Shown piece by piece: positions 50,438 through 57,793 of a DNA stretch of 64,000 nucleotides. This stretch comes from Myxococcus stipitatus. Its GTDB lineage: Bacteria; Myxococcota; Myxococcia; Myxococcales; Myxococcaceae. The stretch is from NCBI RefSeq assembly GCF_037414475.1, contig NZ_CP147913.1, positions 7,748,001 through 7,812,000 of the forward strand, in the 5' to 3' direction. The stretch's first letter is position 1. The number at the start of each line of letters is the position of its first letter. The notes beneath the pieces are model-generated. The model did no database searches, was not told the origin of the DNA, and saw only the letters and a list, made by a program, of their open reading frames with translations. The position numbers and the translations under genes were made by a program.

Positions 50438-52492
50438 TCAGCAGCCGGACGGGACGGCGAAGCCGTTGCGCACCGTGGTGATGTCGTCCGGGCTCAGGGT
50501 GTATGCATCGGTGCCCATGCCGTACGTGGCGAAGGCCCTCCACAGACGGCACACGTCCTCGCCGTTGTGCAGGGTGGTGGCCGCGCTGATGATTCCGTCG
50601 CGCACCATCAGGAAGGACGGCCGGCAGCCCGTGCGCTTCAGGCCTTCGGTGAAGTACAGCATCATGCGCTGGTTACCGGCGTTGCCCGTGGCGTTGTAGA
50701 GGTTGCTGTCGAAGCCCCACTGGGTGACGAGCGCCCAGTACGCCTCCCACATGCCCTGGGCGAACACGGAGCCCACGCCGTGCGGGGCGACCATGTTGTT
50801 CAGGCTCTGGTACGTCCAGGTGTTGCGCGTCGAGTCCATCGTGTACGGCTGGCCGCGGATGCCGGTGCCGTTGGTGGCCTGGTTCAGCGCGTACGTGCCC
50901 ATGCCGCGAATCGTGTTGGCGGTGTGGGTGGAGCGCGCCGTGTAGAACAGGGAGAGGAAGTCGCTGATGCCCTCGCCCGGCTGCTGACGGTTGGTGAGGC
51001 ACGAGACGTTGCTGGGGCCACCGACGAGGCGGTTGGAGATGCCGTGGCCGTACTCGTGGACGATGATGCCGGTGTCGAGGTCACCGTCCTTGTCCGGGGT
51101 GGGCGCCGTCCAGATGTACATCTGCATGCGCGGGCGGCTGCCGTCCGCGGGCGTGGAGAAGTTGGCGTTGTTGGTGCCGCTGCCGTCCTGGGCCTCGGCC
51201 TGGACGTAGTCGTTGCCCACGCCGCCACGGCCGTAGTTGTTCTGCTGGAAGTTGCCGCCCGCCTCGTTGAAGCCGTACTGGTAGTGGACGTCGTGGATGA
51301 TGTTGTTCCAGTAGAAGAGATTGGTGACGGCGGCCGGGATGTACGCGGAGGGCGCGGACGAGAGGCTGATGGGGAAGACGCAATTGATGGCCGCGCCGCA
51401 GTTCGGCTCGCCGGTGGTAGGCGGCGCGTTGTTGGCGTCGCGGTCTTCGTACGCGTGGACGTTGTTGCCGCGAGGCGTGGTGTACTCCGCGCCGGCGACG
51501 CCGTTGGTGTCGTGCCAGCCGTACGGGGACGCCGTGGTGTTGGCGGGGTTGGTGAGTGTGGTCCGGCCGTCCGAGGGCGGCAGAGGGGACACGTGGTTGG
51601 GGCTCTCCGCGGGCGCGGCGTAGACCTGATAGGAATCCGCGGCCACCCAGTCGAAGCGCGTCAACACCTCGCCCGAGCCGGCGTCCACCGTCACGTCGTA
51701 GTCGTGCTGCGAGTCCAGGGTGGAGACCTGGAAGTGCCACACCAGGCGCGCCTCGCCCCGGCGCATGGGAAGCACCGCGAGCTCCGCGACGATGGGCTCG
51801 CGCGACAGGCCCTCCACCTCCACGGCCGTGCGACGCTTCGCGCCGGGCTCCGCCTTCAGGGAGCGGGGTGCTTCCGCGAGGCGCAGGCCCAGGTGTTTGG
51901 CGAGCCCCGCCACGGCCTCACCCGCGCTCAGCCGAGGCTCCACGCCAGCGATGGAGGCGTCCATCGAGGGGAGGAAGTCGCTGTGGACGCCCAGCACGCT
52001 GCCGTCCTTGCCCACGTTGAGCTGCAACTGGGCATTGTAGACGGGGAGGCCCTTGTAGGTCTGTCGCAGATACAGATGAGTGGCGCCGCTGACGTCCGAG
52101 TAGACGCGGTCGGTGACCTCGAAGCTGGCCAGGTCGCTCAGCTCCAGGCCGAGCGCGGCGTGGTGCTTCTGGACGAAGGCCAGGCCAATGGCCAAGGGGT
52201 CACCGCTGCTGGGGCCGGAGAGCGCGCCCACGGGGTTGGAGAGCGAGCGGACCGTGCCGCTGCGCTCGTCCAGCTCCACCCGCAGCTCCGGGATGCTCTG
52301 GCGCAGCAGCTCCACGCGCGCCTTCTGGGCGGAGGAGAAGCCGAAGCGCGCCTGCGCGTTGTATGAGGCGCGCGCGTCGAAATGGCGCTCGCCGCCGGAC
52401 TCCGGCGCCACCGCCAGCGCCGTGGACCCCGTGAGGGTCGCCGTGAAGACCACCGCCTGGAACAGCCGCCTTCGGTATGCACCTACGGACAT
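50438..52492 (-). CDS. M36-family metallopeptidase (fungalysin)
   Basis: A 684-residue protein with a signal segment (LFQAVVFTATLTGSTALA). An FTP/PepSY-type propeptide (about 60-230) precedes the M36 catalytic domain. The zinc motif HEYGH is in GIIVHEYGHGISNRL, and the third ligand Glu lies in QQPGEGISDF. It would be secreted as a proenzyme and matured by removal of the propeptide. A terminal Cys is the last residue. ATG 52492 has CAGGAG upstream; a longer frame to 52558 lacks one. A strong terminator follows. Confidence 0.93.
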   Translation of the reverse strand: MSVGAYRRRLFQAVVFTATLTGSTALAVAPESGGERHFDARASYNAQARFGFSSAQKARVELLRQSIPELRVELDERSGTVRSLSNPVGALSGPSSGDPLAIGLAFVQKHHAALGLELSDLASFEVTDRVYSDVSGATHLYLRQTYKGLPVYNAQLQLNVGKDGSVLGVHSDFLPSMDASIAGVEPRLSAGEAVAGLAKHLGLRLAEAPRSLKAEPGAKRRTAVEVEGLSREPIVAELAVLPMRRGEARLVWHFQVSTLDSQHDYDVTVDAGSGEVLTRFDWVAADSYQVYAAPAESPNHVSPLPPSDGRTTLTNPANTTASPYGWHDTNGVAGAEYTTPRGNNVHAYEDRDANNAPPTTGEPNCGAAINCVFPISLSSAPSAYIPAAVTNLFYWNNIIHDVHYQYGFNEAGGNFQQNNYGRGGVGNDYVQAEAQDGSGTNNANFSTPADGSRPRMQMYIWTAPTPDKDGDLDTGIIVHEYGHGISNRLVGGPSNVSCLTNRQQPGEGISDFLSLFYTARSTHTANTIRGMGTYALNQATNGTGIRGQPYTMDSTRNTWTYQSLNNMVAPHGVGSVFAQGMWEAYWALVTQWGFDSNLYNATGNAGNQRMMLYFTEGLKRTGCRPSFLMVRDGIISAATTLHNGEDVCRLWRAFATYGMGTDAYTLSPDDITTVRNGFAVPSGC

Positions 52493-52813
52493 GTCGTGCT
52501 CCTGCGCTGCGGGTGAGCCCCCCTGGGGGAGGGCGGTACTGGGAGTGTGAGAAAGCACGCATTTGCCGTTAAGATCAAGTAATCAAGAAATATATGAAAA
52601 ATCTGATTAAACTGAAGATATGGAGTGCCGGATGACGCGGGGCGTGGTGGGTTTGGAGAGGGGAATGTGTCGAGTTGTTCCGAGGGGAGAGGCGCGAGTG
52701 GGGCGCGAAGTTCTCCAGCAATTTGAGGGTGTTCGTCGGGCTCGGGGGAGGAAGGGCCGCGGCAACGTCCTTGACGCTCACGGAGGCCTGCGGTACATCC
52801 CACCTCGTCGCTC
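52493..52813 (-). other. AT-rich upstream region of the M36 gene and tRNA promoter
   Basis: Bases 52560-52622 are markedly AT-rich for the window and lie upstream of the M36 peptidase gene on the minus strand, as a promoter would. From 52623 on, the sequence returns to high GC and ends in the tRNA promoter (52771-52799). Open frames in this stretch are short and unconvincing. Confidence 0.55.
52771..52799 (+). promoter_or_regulatory. Sigma70-type promoter of tRNA-Gly
   Basis: The -35 box TTGACG (52771-52776) and -10 box TACATC (52794-52799) are 17 bases apart. The tRNA begins 15 bases downstream, as expected for a start near 52806. Confidence 0.65.
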
Positions 52814-52886
52814 GCGGTGGTAGCTCAGTTGGTAGAGCACGAGCTTCCCAAGCTCGGGGTCGAGGGTTCGAATCCCTTCCGCCGCT
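52814..52886 (+). tRNA. tRNA-Gly (anticodon CCC)
   Basis: A 73-base cloverleaf. The acceptor stem GCGGTGG pairs with CCGCCGC (one T-G wobble), followed by discriminator T. The D-arm is TAGCTCAGTTGGTAGAGCA and the anticodon stem-loop CGAGC-TTCCCAA-GCTCG gives anticodon CCC. The T-arm contains GGTTCGAATCC. CCA is not encoded. It reads the codon GGG. A strong hairpin follows at once. Confidence 0.97.
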
Positions 52887-52890
52887 CTCG

Positions 52891-52930
52891 AAGGCCGGTG
52901 TTCCCGCAGGGGAGCACCGGCCTTCTTGCT
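52891..52930 (+). terminator. Terminator after tRNA-Gly
   Basis: AAGGCCGGTG (52891-52900) pairs perfectly with CACCGGCCTT (52915-52924), and a T-rich tract (cttgcttt) follows. It lies 5 bases past the tRNA 3' end. Confidence 0.88.
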
Positions 52931-52944
52931 TTCGAGCCGAGGCC

Positions 52945-52969
52945 ACGGGTTCAAGTCCCGTACTCCTTG
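52945..52969 (+). pseudogene. Orphan tRNA 3' fragment (T-arm plus acceptor strand)
   Basis: ACGGG-TTCAAGT-CCCGT forms a perfect T-arm with the conserved TTCAA start, followed by ACTCCTT and a discriminator-like G. No D-arm, anticodon arm or 5' acceptor strand is upstream; the tRNA terminator is there instead. It is the 3' quarter of a different tRNA, the piece normally duplicated by integrases at attachment sites, so it may be an att remnant. Confidence 0.65.
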
Positions 52970-53194
52970 GTCGCGGTAGCCTCGTTCCTTCCGAGTCGTG
53001 GGCGCTCGGAATGCGCGTCCTGCTCAACTTCTCCACCACACTCCCCCGTGTCTTCGGTGCGAGGGCCGCGTGTTGGGATGCGTGGCGGATAGGAGCAAAC
53101 AGGTGGCTGATACGCGCAAGCGCGCCAGCCACCATGAGCGCATCTTCCTTCTCGTTCGACGGGGCTTTCGCCTGCCCGGCCTTTCAACACGAGG

Positions 53195-54172
53195 ATGCTG
53201 ACGATGCGCTTCTCCGAGATGAAGTCCGTGGTGTTGTTGCTAGGGGCGTTGTTGGGACTGGGTTGTGCGGGAACGAAGTCGAGCCTGGGAGACGCGCGGC
53301 TCGAGCGATACACGAGTGACGCGAGCGGCTTCGACACTCACTCATTCTTCGTCGACACGGGCGCGGAGGTGGTGGTGTTCGACGCGCAGTTCACGGAGGC
53401 TGAGGCGAACAAGTTGCTCGCGCACATCCGCGCGAGGACGGAGCACCCCATCCGCTACGTGGTCATCACGCACCCCAACCCGGACAAGTTCAACGGCGCG
53501 GCGGTGTTCCAACGCGCGGGAGCGCGAGTGGTCGCGAGCGAGGCCACCGCCGCCGCGATTCCCGCCGTGCACGCGTACAAGAAATTCTATTGGGTGAACG
53601 TCGCGAAGGCCTTCACCGAGGAGACCTATCCCGCGCAAGCCACGGTGGATGTCACCTTCTCGGGGACGTACTCACTGCCGCTGGAAGGGCGCGCGAAGGT
53701 GGAGTTGACGGAGCTGAAGCACTCGGGTGTCACCGTGACGCAGACGGTGGCTTACGTCCCGTCAAACGAGGCGCTCATCGTCGGCGACCTGGTGCACCAC
53801 GGCGCGCATGCGTGGCTGGAGGGGGGCGTCCGTGAGGGCAAGGTCGTGCCGGACCTGACGTCATGGAAGGCGGCCCTGCAGGAGCTGTCCGCATGGCCGC
53901 GTGCCACCGTGCATGGTGGGCGGGGTGACAGTGCTCCAGTGGCGGAGGCGATTGCCGCGCAGCAACGCTATCTGGATGGGATGGTGACGCTGGTGGAGGC
54001 GTACGCGGCGGAGCTGGGCGCGCGCAAGTCCGAGCTGTGTGGTGAGCAGGCCTCGGCGCACTACGCGCAACTGGAGAAGCGCGCGGCGGCGCTGTTCCCG
54101 GACCGCGCGCTGCCGTACCTGGTCGGCTACGGCGTGTATGGGCTGGTCAACCGCGTCGCTTGCGGCGAGTAG
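53195..54172 (+). CDS. Metallo-beta-lactamase-fold lipoprotein with altered metal motif
   Basis: A 325-residue protein with a lipobox (LLGLGC). The MBL-type fold is suggested by the strand/turn order and HTHSFFVDTGAEVVVFDAQFT-like start. The usual HxHxDH motif reads HPNPDKFNG, so the second metal-binding His and the terminal His are replaced; a later HH pair (VHHGAHAW) and an HGG motif remain. A reduced or altered metal site is likely, as in other degenerate MBL lipoproteins. Several ATGs (53195, 53204, 53219) could be the start; all keep the signal. It overlaps the convergent AraC gene by 26 bases. Confidence 0.75.
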   Translation: MLTMRFSEMKSVVLLLGALLGLGCAGTKSSLGDARLERYTSDASGFDTHSFFVDTGAEVVVFDAQFTEAEANKLLAHIRARTEHPIRYVVITHPNPDKFNGAAVFQRAGARVVASEATAAAIPAVHAYKKFYWVNVAKAFTEETYPAQATVDVTFSGTYSLPLEGRAKVELTELKHSGVTVTQTVAYVPSNEALIVGDLVHHGAHAWLEGGVREGKVVPDLTSWKAALQELSAWPRATVHGGRGDSAPVAEAIAAQQRYLDGMVTLVEAYAAELGARKSELCGEQASAHYAQLEKRAAALFPDRALPYLVGYGVYGLVNRVACGE

Positions 54173-54977
54173 GTGAGGGGAGTGCGACGGTGTCTCGCGC
54201 CACGCGTTGACGGAAGTCGCGGGGCCGCTCGCCCGTGAAGGCGGTGAAGGCGTGGGTGAAGGCCGCGAGGCTCTCGAAGCCCACCGCGTAGGCCGTCTGA
54301 GTGACTCGGGCGCCATCCTCCGCGAGCAGCTCCATGGCTCGCAGCATTCGGGCGTCATGGAGGAAGCGGCGCCAGGTGGTTCGGGCCTCGTCCTCGAAGC
54401 GCCGGGCGAGGGTGCGCTGAGACAGGCGCGCGGCCCTCGCCGCCCCCGCGACGGTGACGGGGCCGCCAAGGTGGGCCAGGGTGTAGGCCATGGCGCGCTC
54501 CAGTTCGGGCGTACGGGCGCGCGGCAGCTTCCAATCACGAGGCTCCGCGCTCCACTCGGACAGCAGATGCGCGAGTGTGGCGAAGAAGCTCTCCGCCACC
54601 TTGTCGCGTGGCGAGCGCTCGGGGCCCCAGCGGATGGAATAGAGGAGCATCTCTCGCGCGAGAGGCGGCAGGACGAAGACGCGGCAGTCGCCCTGGGGCG
54701 CGGTGGGGACGCGCGAAGGCTCCAGGTAGACGGTGCAGAGGGTCGCGCCCTGGGTGGTGCGGACGCGGTGTCGGGTCCCGGCGGCAATCCACGCGGCTCG
54801 CTGCGGAGGCAGGAGCCACTGCGCTTCAGCGACCTCGAGATGGAGCGCGCCGCTCGCGGCGTAGAGGAGCTGGTGGCGACGGTGGGTGTGCCACGCGGAT
54901 GTGAACGGTGACAGCGTGTCGGTGAGGCAGAAGGCAGAGGCGGGCGCCGAGTCCACGTCCACCAGGGGTCTGGGCAC
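54147..54977 (-). CDS. AraC-family transcriptional regulator
   Basis: A 276-residue protein. The N-terminal part (about 20-130) is a cupin-like sensor domain with HTHRRHQLLYAASG. The C-terminal AraC domain has two HTH motifs, ending ERPRDFRQRV. GTG 54977 is chosen for the upstream GGAGGAG; GTG 54998 and a TTG at 55109 also keep the frame open. It overlaps the MBL gene's 3' end by 26 bases and has no divergent partner. Its targets are unknown; the LysM gene upstream on the same strand has its own terminator. Confidence 0.82.
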   Translation of the reverse strand: MPRPLVDVDSAPASAFCLTDTLSPFTSAWHTHRRHQLLYAASGALHLEVAEAQWLLPPQRAAWIAAGTRHRVRTTQGATLCTVYLEPSRVPTAPQGDCRVFVLPPLAREMLLYSIRWGPERSPRDKVAESFFATLAHLLSEWSAEPRDWKLPRARTPELERAMAYTLAHLGGPVTVAGAARAARLSQRTLARRFEDEARTTWRRFLHDARMLRAMELLAEDGARVTQTAYAVGFESLAAFTHAFTAFTGERPRDFRQRVARDTVALPSPTRRKRRG

Positions 54978-55110
54978 GACTCCTCCGTCCTCGGGCACGG
55001 CGTCGCGGGAGCCGCACCCAACCTGGGCATACGGTACACGCTTCTCTCGGGTGTGAGCGGAGCTGCGGGCGTACGGAGGGGGCTTGTTCCAGGTGCCACT
55101 TGGAAACAAG

Positions 55111-55143
55111 AAAGCCCCAGGTCCACTGAGGACCCGGGGCCTT
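55111..55143 (-). terminator. Terminator of the LysM gene
   Basis: On the minus strand GGCCCCGGGTCC pairs with GGACCTGGGGCT around a short loop, followed by TTCTTGTTT. It sits 29 bases beyond the LysM gene stop, in the right orientation. Confidence 0.75.
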
Positions 55144-55171
55144 CTGTCGCATCACCGGTGTGGGCCGGGAG

Positions 55172-55867
55172 CTACATGATGGGCATGAAGACCTTGAAGC
55201 CGCTGCGGCCGTTGTTCGTCGTGTTGCGCTCGATGAAGTCGCTCGCGGACGTGTGGCCGTCACCGGTGGTGATGGCGGTGTGGCCGTAGATGCTGCCCAG
55301 GCGCGTGGAGGTGCTCTCCCACGTGAGGACGAGGCCCGGAATCTTCAGCGCCTCCTCCAGGCTCATGTTGACCTGCTTGAACTTGTCGCGCGGCAGGTTG
55401 TTGTCGATCTGGTTGCCGTTGCCCGACACGCCGATGCCCAGCGCGTTGCGGATGGCTCGGCTCACGCCCGTGGCGCAGAGACCCTGGCTGTTGTAGCCGC
55501 CCATGCCCATCGCCGCCTGGCGAGCCGCCTCGGCCAGCCGACGCATCGCGGGCGACGCGTTGCTCGGACCCGCGCCCGTCGGACCTCCCACATCCTCTCC
55601 ACCCCCGACCGGGCTGCGGCCACCGCGCAGGCCCTGGCGGCTCCCACTCGGCTGGAAGGAATCCTTCGAGGAGTGACCCACCTTCAGCTTGTCGCCCGTG
55701 AAGATGAGGTCGCGGTTCGCGATGTTGTTGTCGCGGACCAGTTGGTCGACCGTGGTGCCAAAGCGCGCCGCCAACTTCGTGAGCGTGTCGCCCTTCTGGA
55801 TGACGTAATCCCCGTCCTTGACAGTGGGGCGGCGGTGGTTCCGAGTGGTCGAGAGGTAGTTGGTCAT
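55172..55867 (-). CDS. LysM-domain protein, possible cell-wall hydrolase
   Basis: A 231-residue protein without a signal peptide. One LysM domain (about 20-65: YVIQKGDTLTKLAARFGTTVDQLVRDN) binds peptidoglycan-type glycans. A Gly/Ser linker follows. The C-terminal domain has Cys in GLCATGVSRAIRNALG and His in YGHTAITTGDG, arranged like a CHAP/NlpC-P60-type Cys-His hydrolase. Catalytic identity is inferred from these residues only. It may be exported by a non-Sec route or through lysis. ATG 55867 has GCAGGAGC upstream. Confidence 0.75.
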   Translation of the reverse strand: MTNYLSTTRNHRRPTVKDGDYVIQKGDTLTKLAARFGTTVDQLVRDNNIANRDLIFTGDKLKVGHSSKDSFQPSGSRQGLRGGRSPVGGGEDVGGPTGAGPSNASPAMRRLAEAARQAAMGMGGYNSQGLCATGVSRAIRNALGIGVSGNGNQIDNNLPRDKFKQVNMSLEEALKIPGLVLTWESTSTRLGSIYGHTAITTGDGHTSASDFIERNTTNNGRSGFKVFMPIM

Positions 55868-56020
55868 AAAAGCTCCTGCCCTATTTTCTGGGCTCTACCC
55901 GCGGAGTTGCTGCCTGACGTGAGATTTCCTGCTTGTTTACAAAACTGTGAGAATTCTCCCCGGGCTGTACGGCTCGGAGCCAGGGCCCACGGGCGCGCCG
56001 GGGGCCTGTCCCCGTCGTCG

Positions 56021-56737
56021 TCAGACGAGGGGATGCCCCCCATCCACGCGGAGCACGTCGCCGGTGGTGAAGCCGTTGCTCATCAGGAACACGGCCGCGT
56101 GGCCCACGTCAGCGGCCGTGCCGATGCGGCCCACGGGGAGCCGTCGGGCTTGCTGTTCGAAGCGCTGGGCCTTGGCGTCGCCCGCGAGCGAGTCCCAGAT
56201 GGGGGTATCAATCCATCCGGGTGACAGGGCATTCACCCGGACCGGCGCCAGCTCCAGGGCGAACGCCCGTATGGCGGACTCGATGCCGCCGTTCACGGCC
56301 GCGATGACGGAGCCATTCGGAGATGGGCGGACCGAGGCGATTCCCGTGGTGAATGTGAGCGAGCCACCGGGCTGAATCCGCGCGTGCTTCGCCACATGGA
56401 AGACGGCCATGAGCTTCGAGTCGATGACGCGACGCGCAAGGGCGAAGTCCATCTGTCGGATGGGGAGGTAGTGCGCCTCCACCGTCGTGACGACCACGTG
56501 GTTCACGGGGGCGAGCTCTTCGAAGAGCCGGCGCAGGTCGTCCTCCTGGGTCGCATCGGCTGTGTGGGTCCGCACTCTGCGCGGGTCTCCCAATCCCGCC
56601 GCGGCACGCGCGAGCTTCTCGGAGGAGCGGCTCACCAGCGTCACCGAGGCACCTTGCTCGAGCGCCGCCCTGGCCACGCCGAGTCCGATGCCCGAGGAGC
56701 CACCCACCACCACGACATGTTGTTGTTCGAGGGTCAT
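56021..56737 (-). CDS. SDR-family protein lacking the usual YxxxK
   Basis: A 238-residue Rossmann protein with the NAD(P) motif GGSSGIGLG near the N-terminus. The catalytic region normally has Ser, Tyr and YxxxK. Here the Tyr/Lys position reads SVIAAVNGGIES, with no Tyr or Lys. The rest (FALELAPVRVNALSPGWIDTP) is typical. It belongs to a subgroup of atypical SDRs and may bind cofactor without standard catalysis. It is divergent from the LysR gene across 70 bases with a palindrome. Confidence 0.85.
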   Translation of the reverse strand: MTLEQQHVVVVGGSSGIGLGVARAALEQGASVTLVSRSSEKLARAAAGLGDPRRVRTHTADATQEDDLRRLFEELAPVNHVVVTTVEAHYLPIRQMDFALARRVIDSKLMAVFHVAKHARIQPGGSLTFTTGIASVRPSPNGSVIAAVNGGIESAIRAFALELAPVRVNALSPGWIDTPIWDSLAGDAKAQRFEQQARRLPVGRIGTAADVGHAAVFLMSNGFTTGDVLRVDGGHPLV

Positions 56738-56759
56738 GCCCCATGACTAGCGAATGGGG

Positions 56760-56773
56760 ATGGTTGCAACCAT
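56760..56773. promoter_or_regulatory. Perfect palindrome ATGGTTGCAACCAT in the SDR/LysR divergon
   Basis: The 14-base sequence is fully self-complementary and lies 23 bases from the SDR start and 35 from the LysR start. LysR regulators bind interrupted dyads in such gaps. It is a likely site for the adjacent LysR, acting on both genes. Confidence 0.65.
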
Positions 56774-56807
56774 GAGACGATGTGAAAGGCTCCATCCCAT
56801 GGGTGGA

Positions 56808-57689
56808 ATGATGGAGAGCGAGAACCTGCGCATCTTCGTGGCCGTGGCCCGCCAGCTGAGCTTCGGGGAGGCCGCGAAGCGCTTGGGCATTCCCGTGAGT
56901 ACGGTGAGTCGCCGGGTGGCGTTGTTGGAAGAGCAGCTGGGGACACGGCTGCTTCAGCGCACGTCGCGGCGCGTGGGCCTCACCCTCGAGGGGAGCCGGC
57001 TGTTGCTGCGAGCAGGGCCTCTCTTGGACCAGCTGAGCGAGGTGCTCGACGAGGCGGTGGACCGGGAGGAGGAGCCCGCGGGCAAGCTGCGGGTCACCGC
57101 GCCTGTGACGTCCGGAGCCCAGCGGCTTGCTCCGCTGCTCTTCTCCTTTGCCGCGCAGCACCCGCGCGTGGACGTGGAGCTGGTGCTCACCAATGCCCTG
57201 GTGGACCTGGTGGAGGAGGGCTTCGACCTCGCGTTCCGCGTGGGCCCCATCCGGGACGCGGAGCTGGTGGCGAGGCGGCTGTGGAGCATCGAGTCGGTGC
57301 TCGCGGCCTCTCCGCGCTTCGTGCGCGAGCACTTGAAGGGACGCCCGCAGGTGACCTGTGCGGCGCTCGAGAATGTGCCGGCCATCCTGACGCAGCCGCG
57401 TGGCGTGTGGCGCCTGCGCCGCCGAGACGGCGGAGTGGACGAGGTGAGGCCCCGCCATGTCCGTGCCGTGGTGAATGACCCGAGAGTGGCCATGAACGCC
57501 GCCCTGGAGGGGCTGGGCGTGGTCAGCGTGCCCAGGGAGATGGCGGACTCGCAAGGCCAGGCGCTCGTGCCCATCTCCGTGAAGGGGCGAATGCTCGAAC
57601 CCCGGGAGGTCTTCGCCGTGTATCCCTCACGACGGCAGCTCTCCACGCGGGCGCGCCGGGCACTCGACTGGGTGATGGAACATGGCTGA
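56808..57689 (+). CDS. LysR-family transcriptional regulator
   Basis: A 293-residue protein. The N-terminal HTH (NLRIFVAVARQLSFGEAAKRLGIPVSTVSRRVALLEEQLG) and C-terminal substrate-binding domain (about 90-293) are complete. The sequence resembles the DsdC/LrhA-type general LysR layout without a specific effector clue. ATG 56808 is preferred; ATG 56811 and earlier frames are also open. It faces the SDR gene, the classical regulator-target arrangement, with a palindrome between. Confidence 0.92.
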   Translation: MMESENLRIFVAVARQLSFGEAAKRLGIPVSTVSRRVALLEEQLGTRLLQRTSRRVGLTLEGSRLLLRAGPLLDQLSEVLDEAVDREEEPAGKLRVTAPVTSGAQRLAPLLFSFAAQHPRVDVELVLTNALVDLVEEGFDLAFRVGPIRDAELVARRLWSIESVLAASPRFVREHLKGRPQVTCAALENVPAILTQPRGVWRLRRRDGGVDEVRPRHVRAVVNDPRVAMNAALEGLGVVSVPREMADSQGQALVPISVKGRMLEPREVFAVYPSRRQLSTRARRALDWVMEHG

Positions 57690-57793
57690 GAGGGATTGAA
57701 GCTGGACCCACTGCATTCCAGGCACACTCCCTCTCAGCCAGACTCCTGCGTCATCGGTCGCGGCCGGAGTCGTTCGTCATCGTCAACGCGCCC

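Noticed and set aside
50423-52366. Long plus-strand frame opposite the M36 gene
   Set aside because: Antisense shadow; the minus-strand M36 peptidase has HEYGH and a complete domain order.
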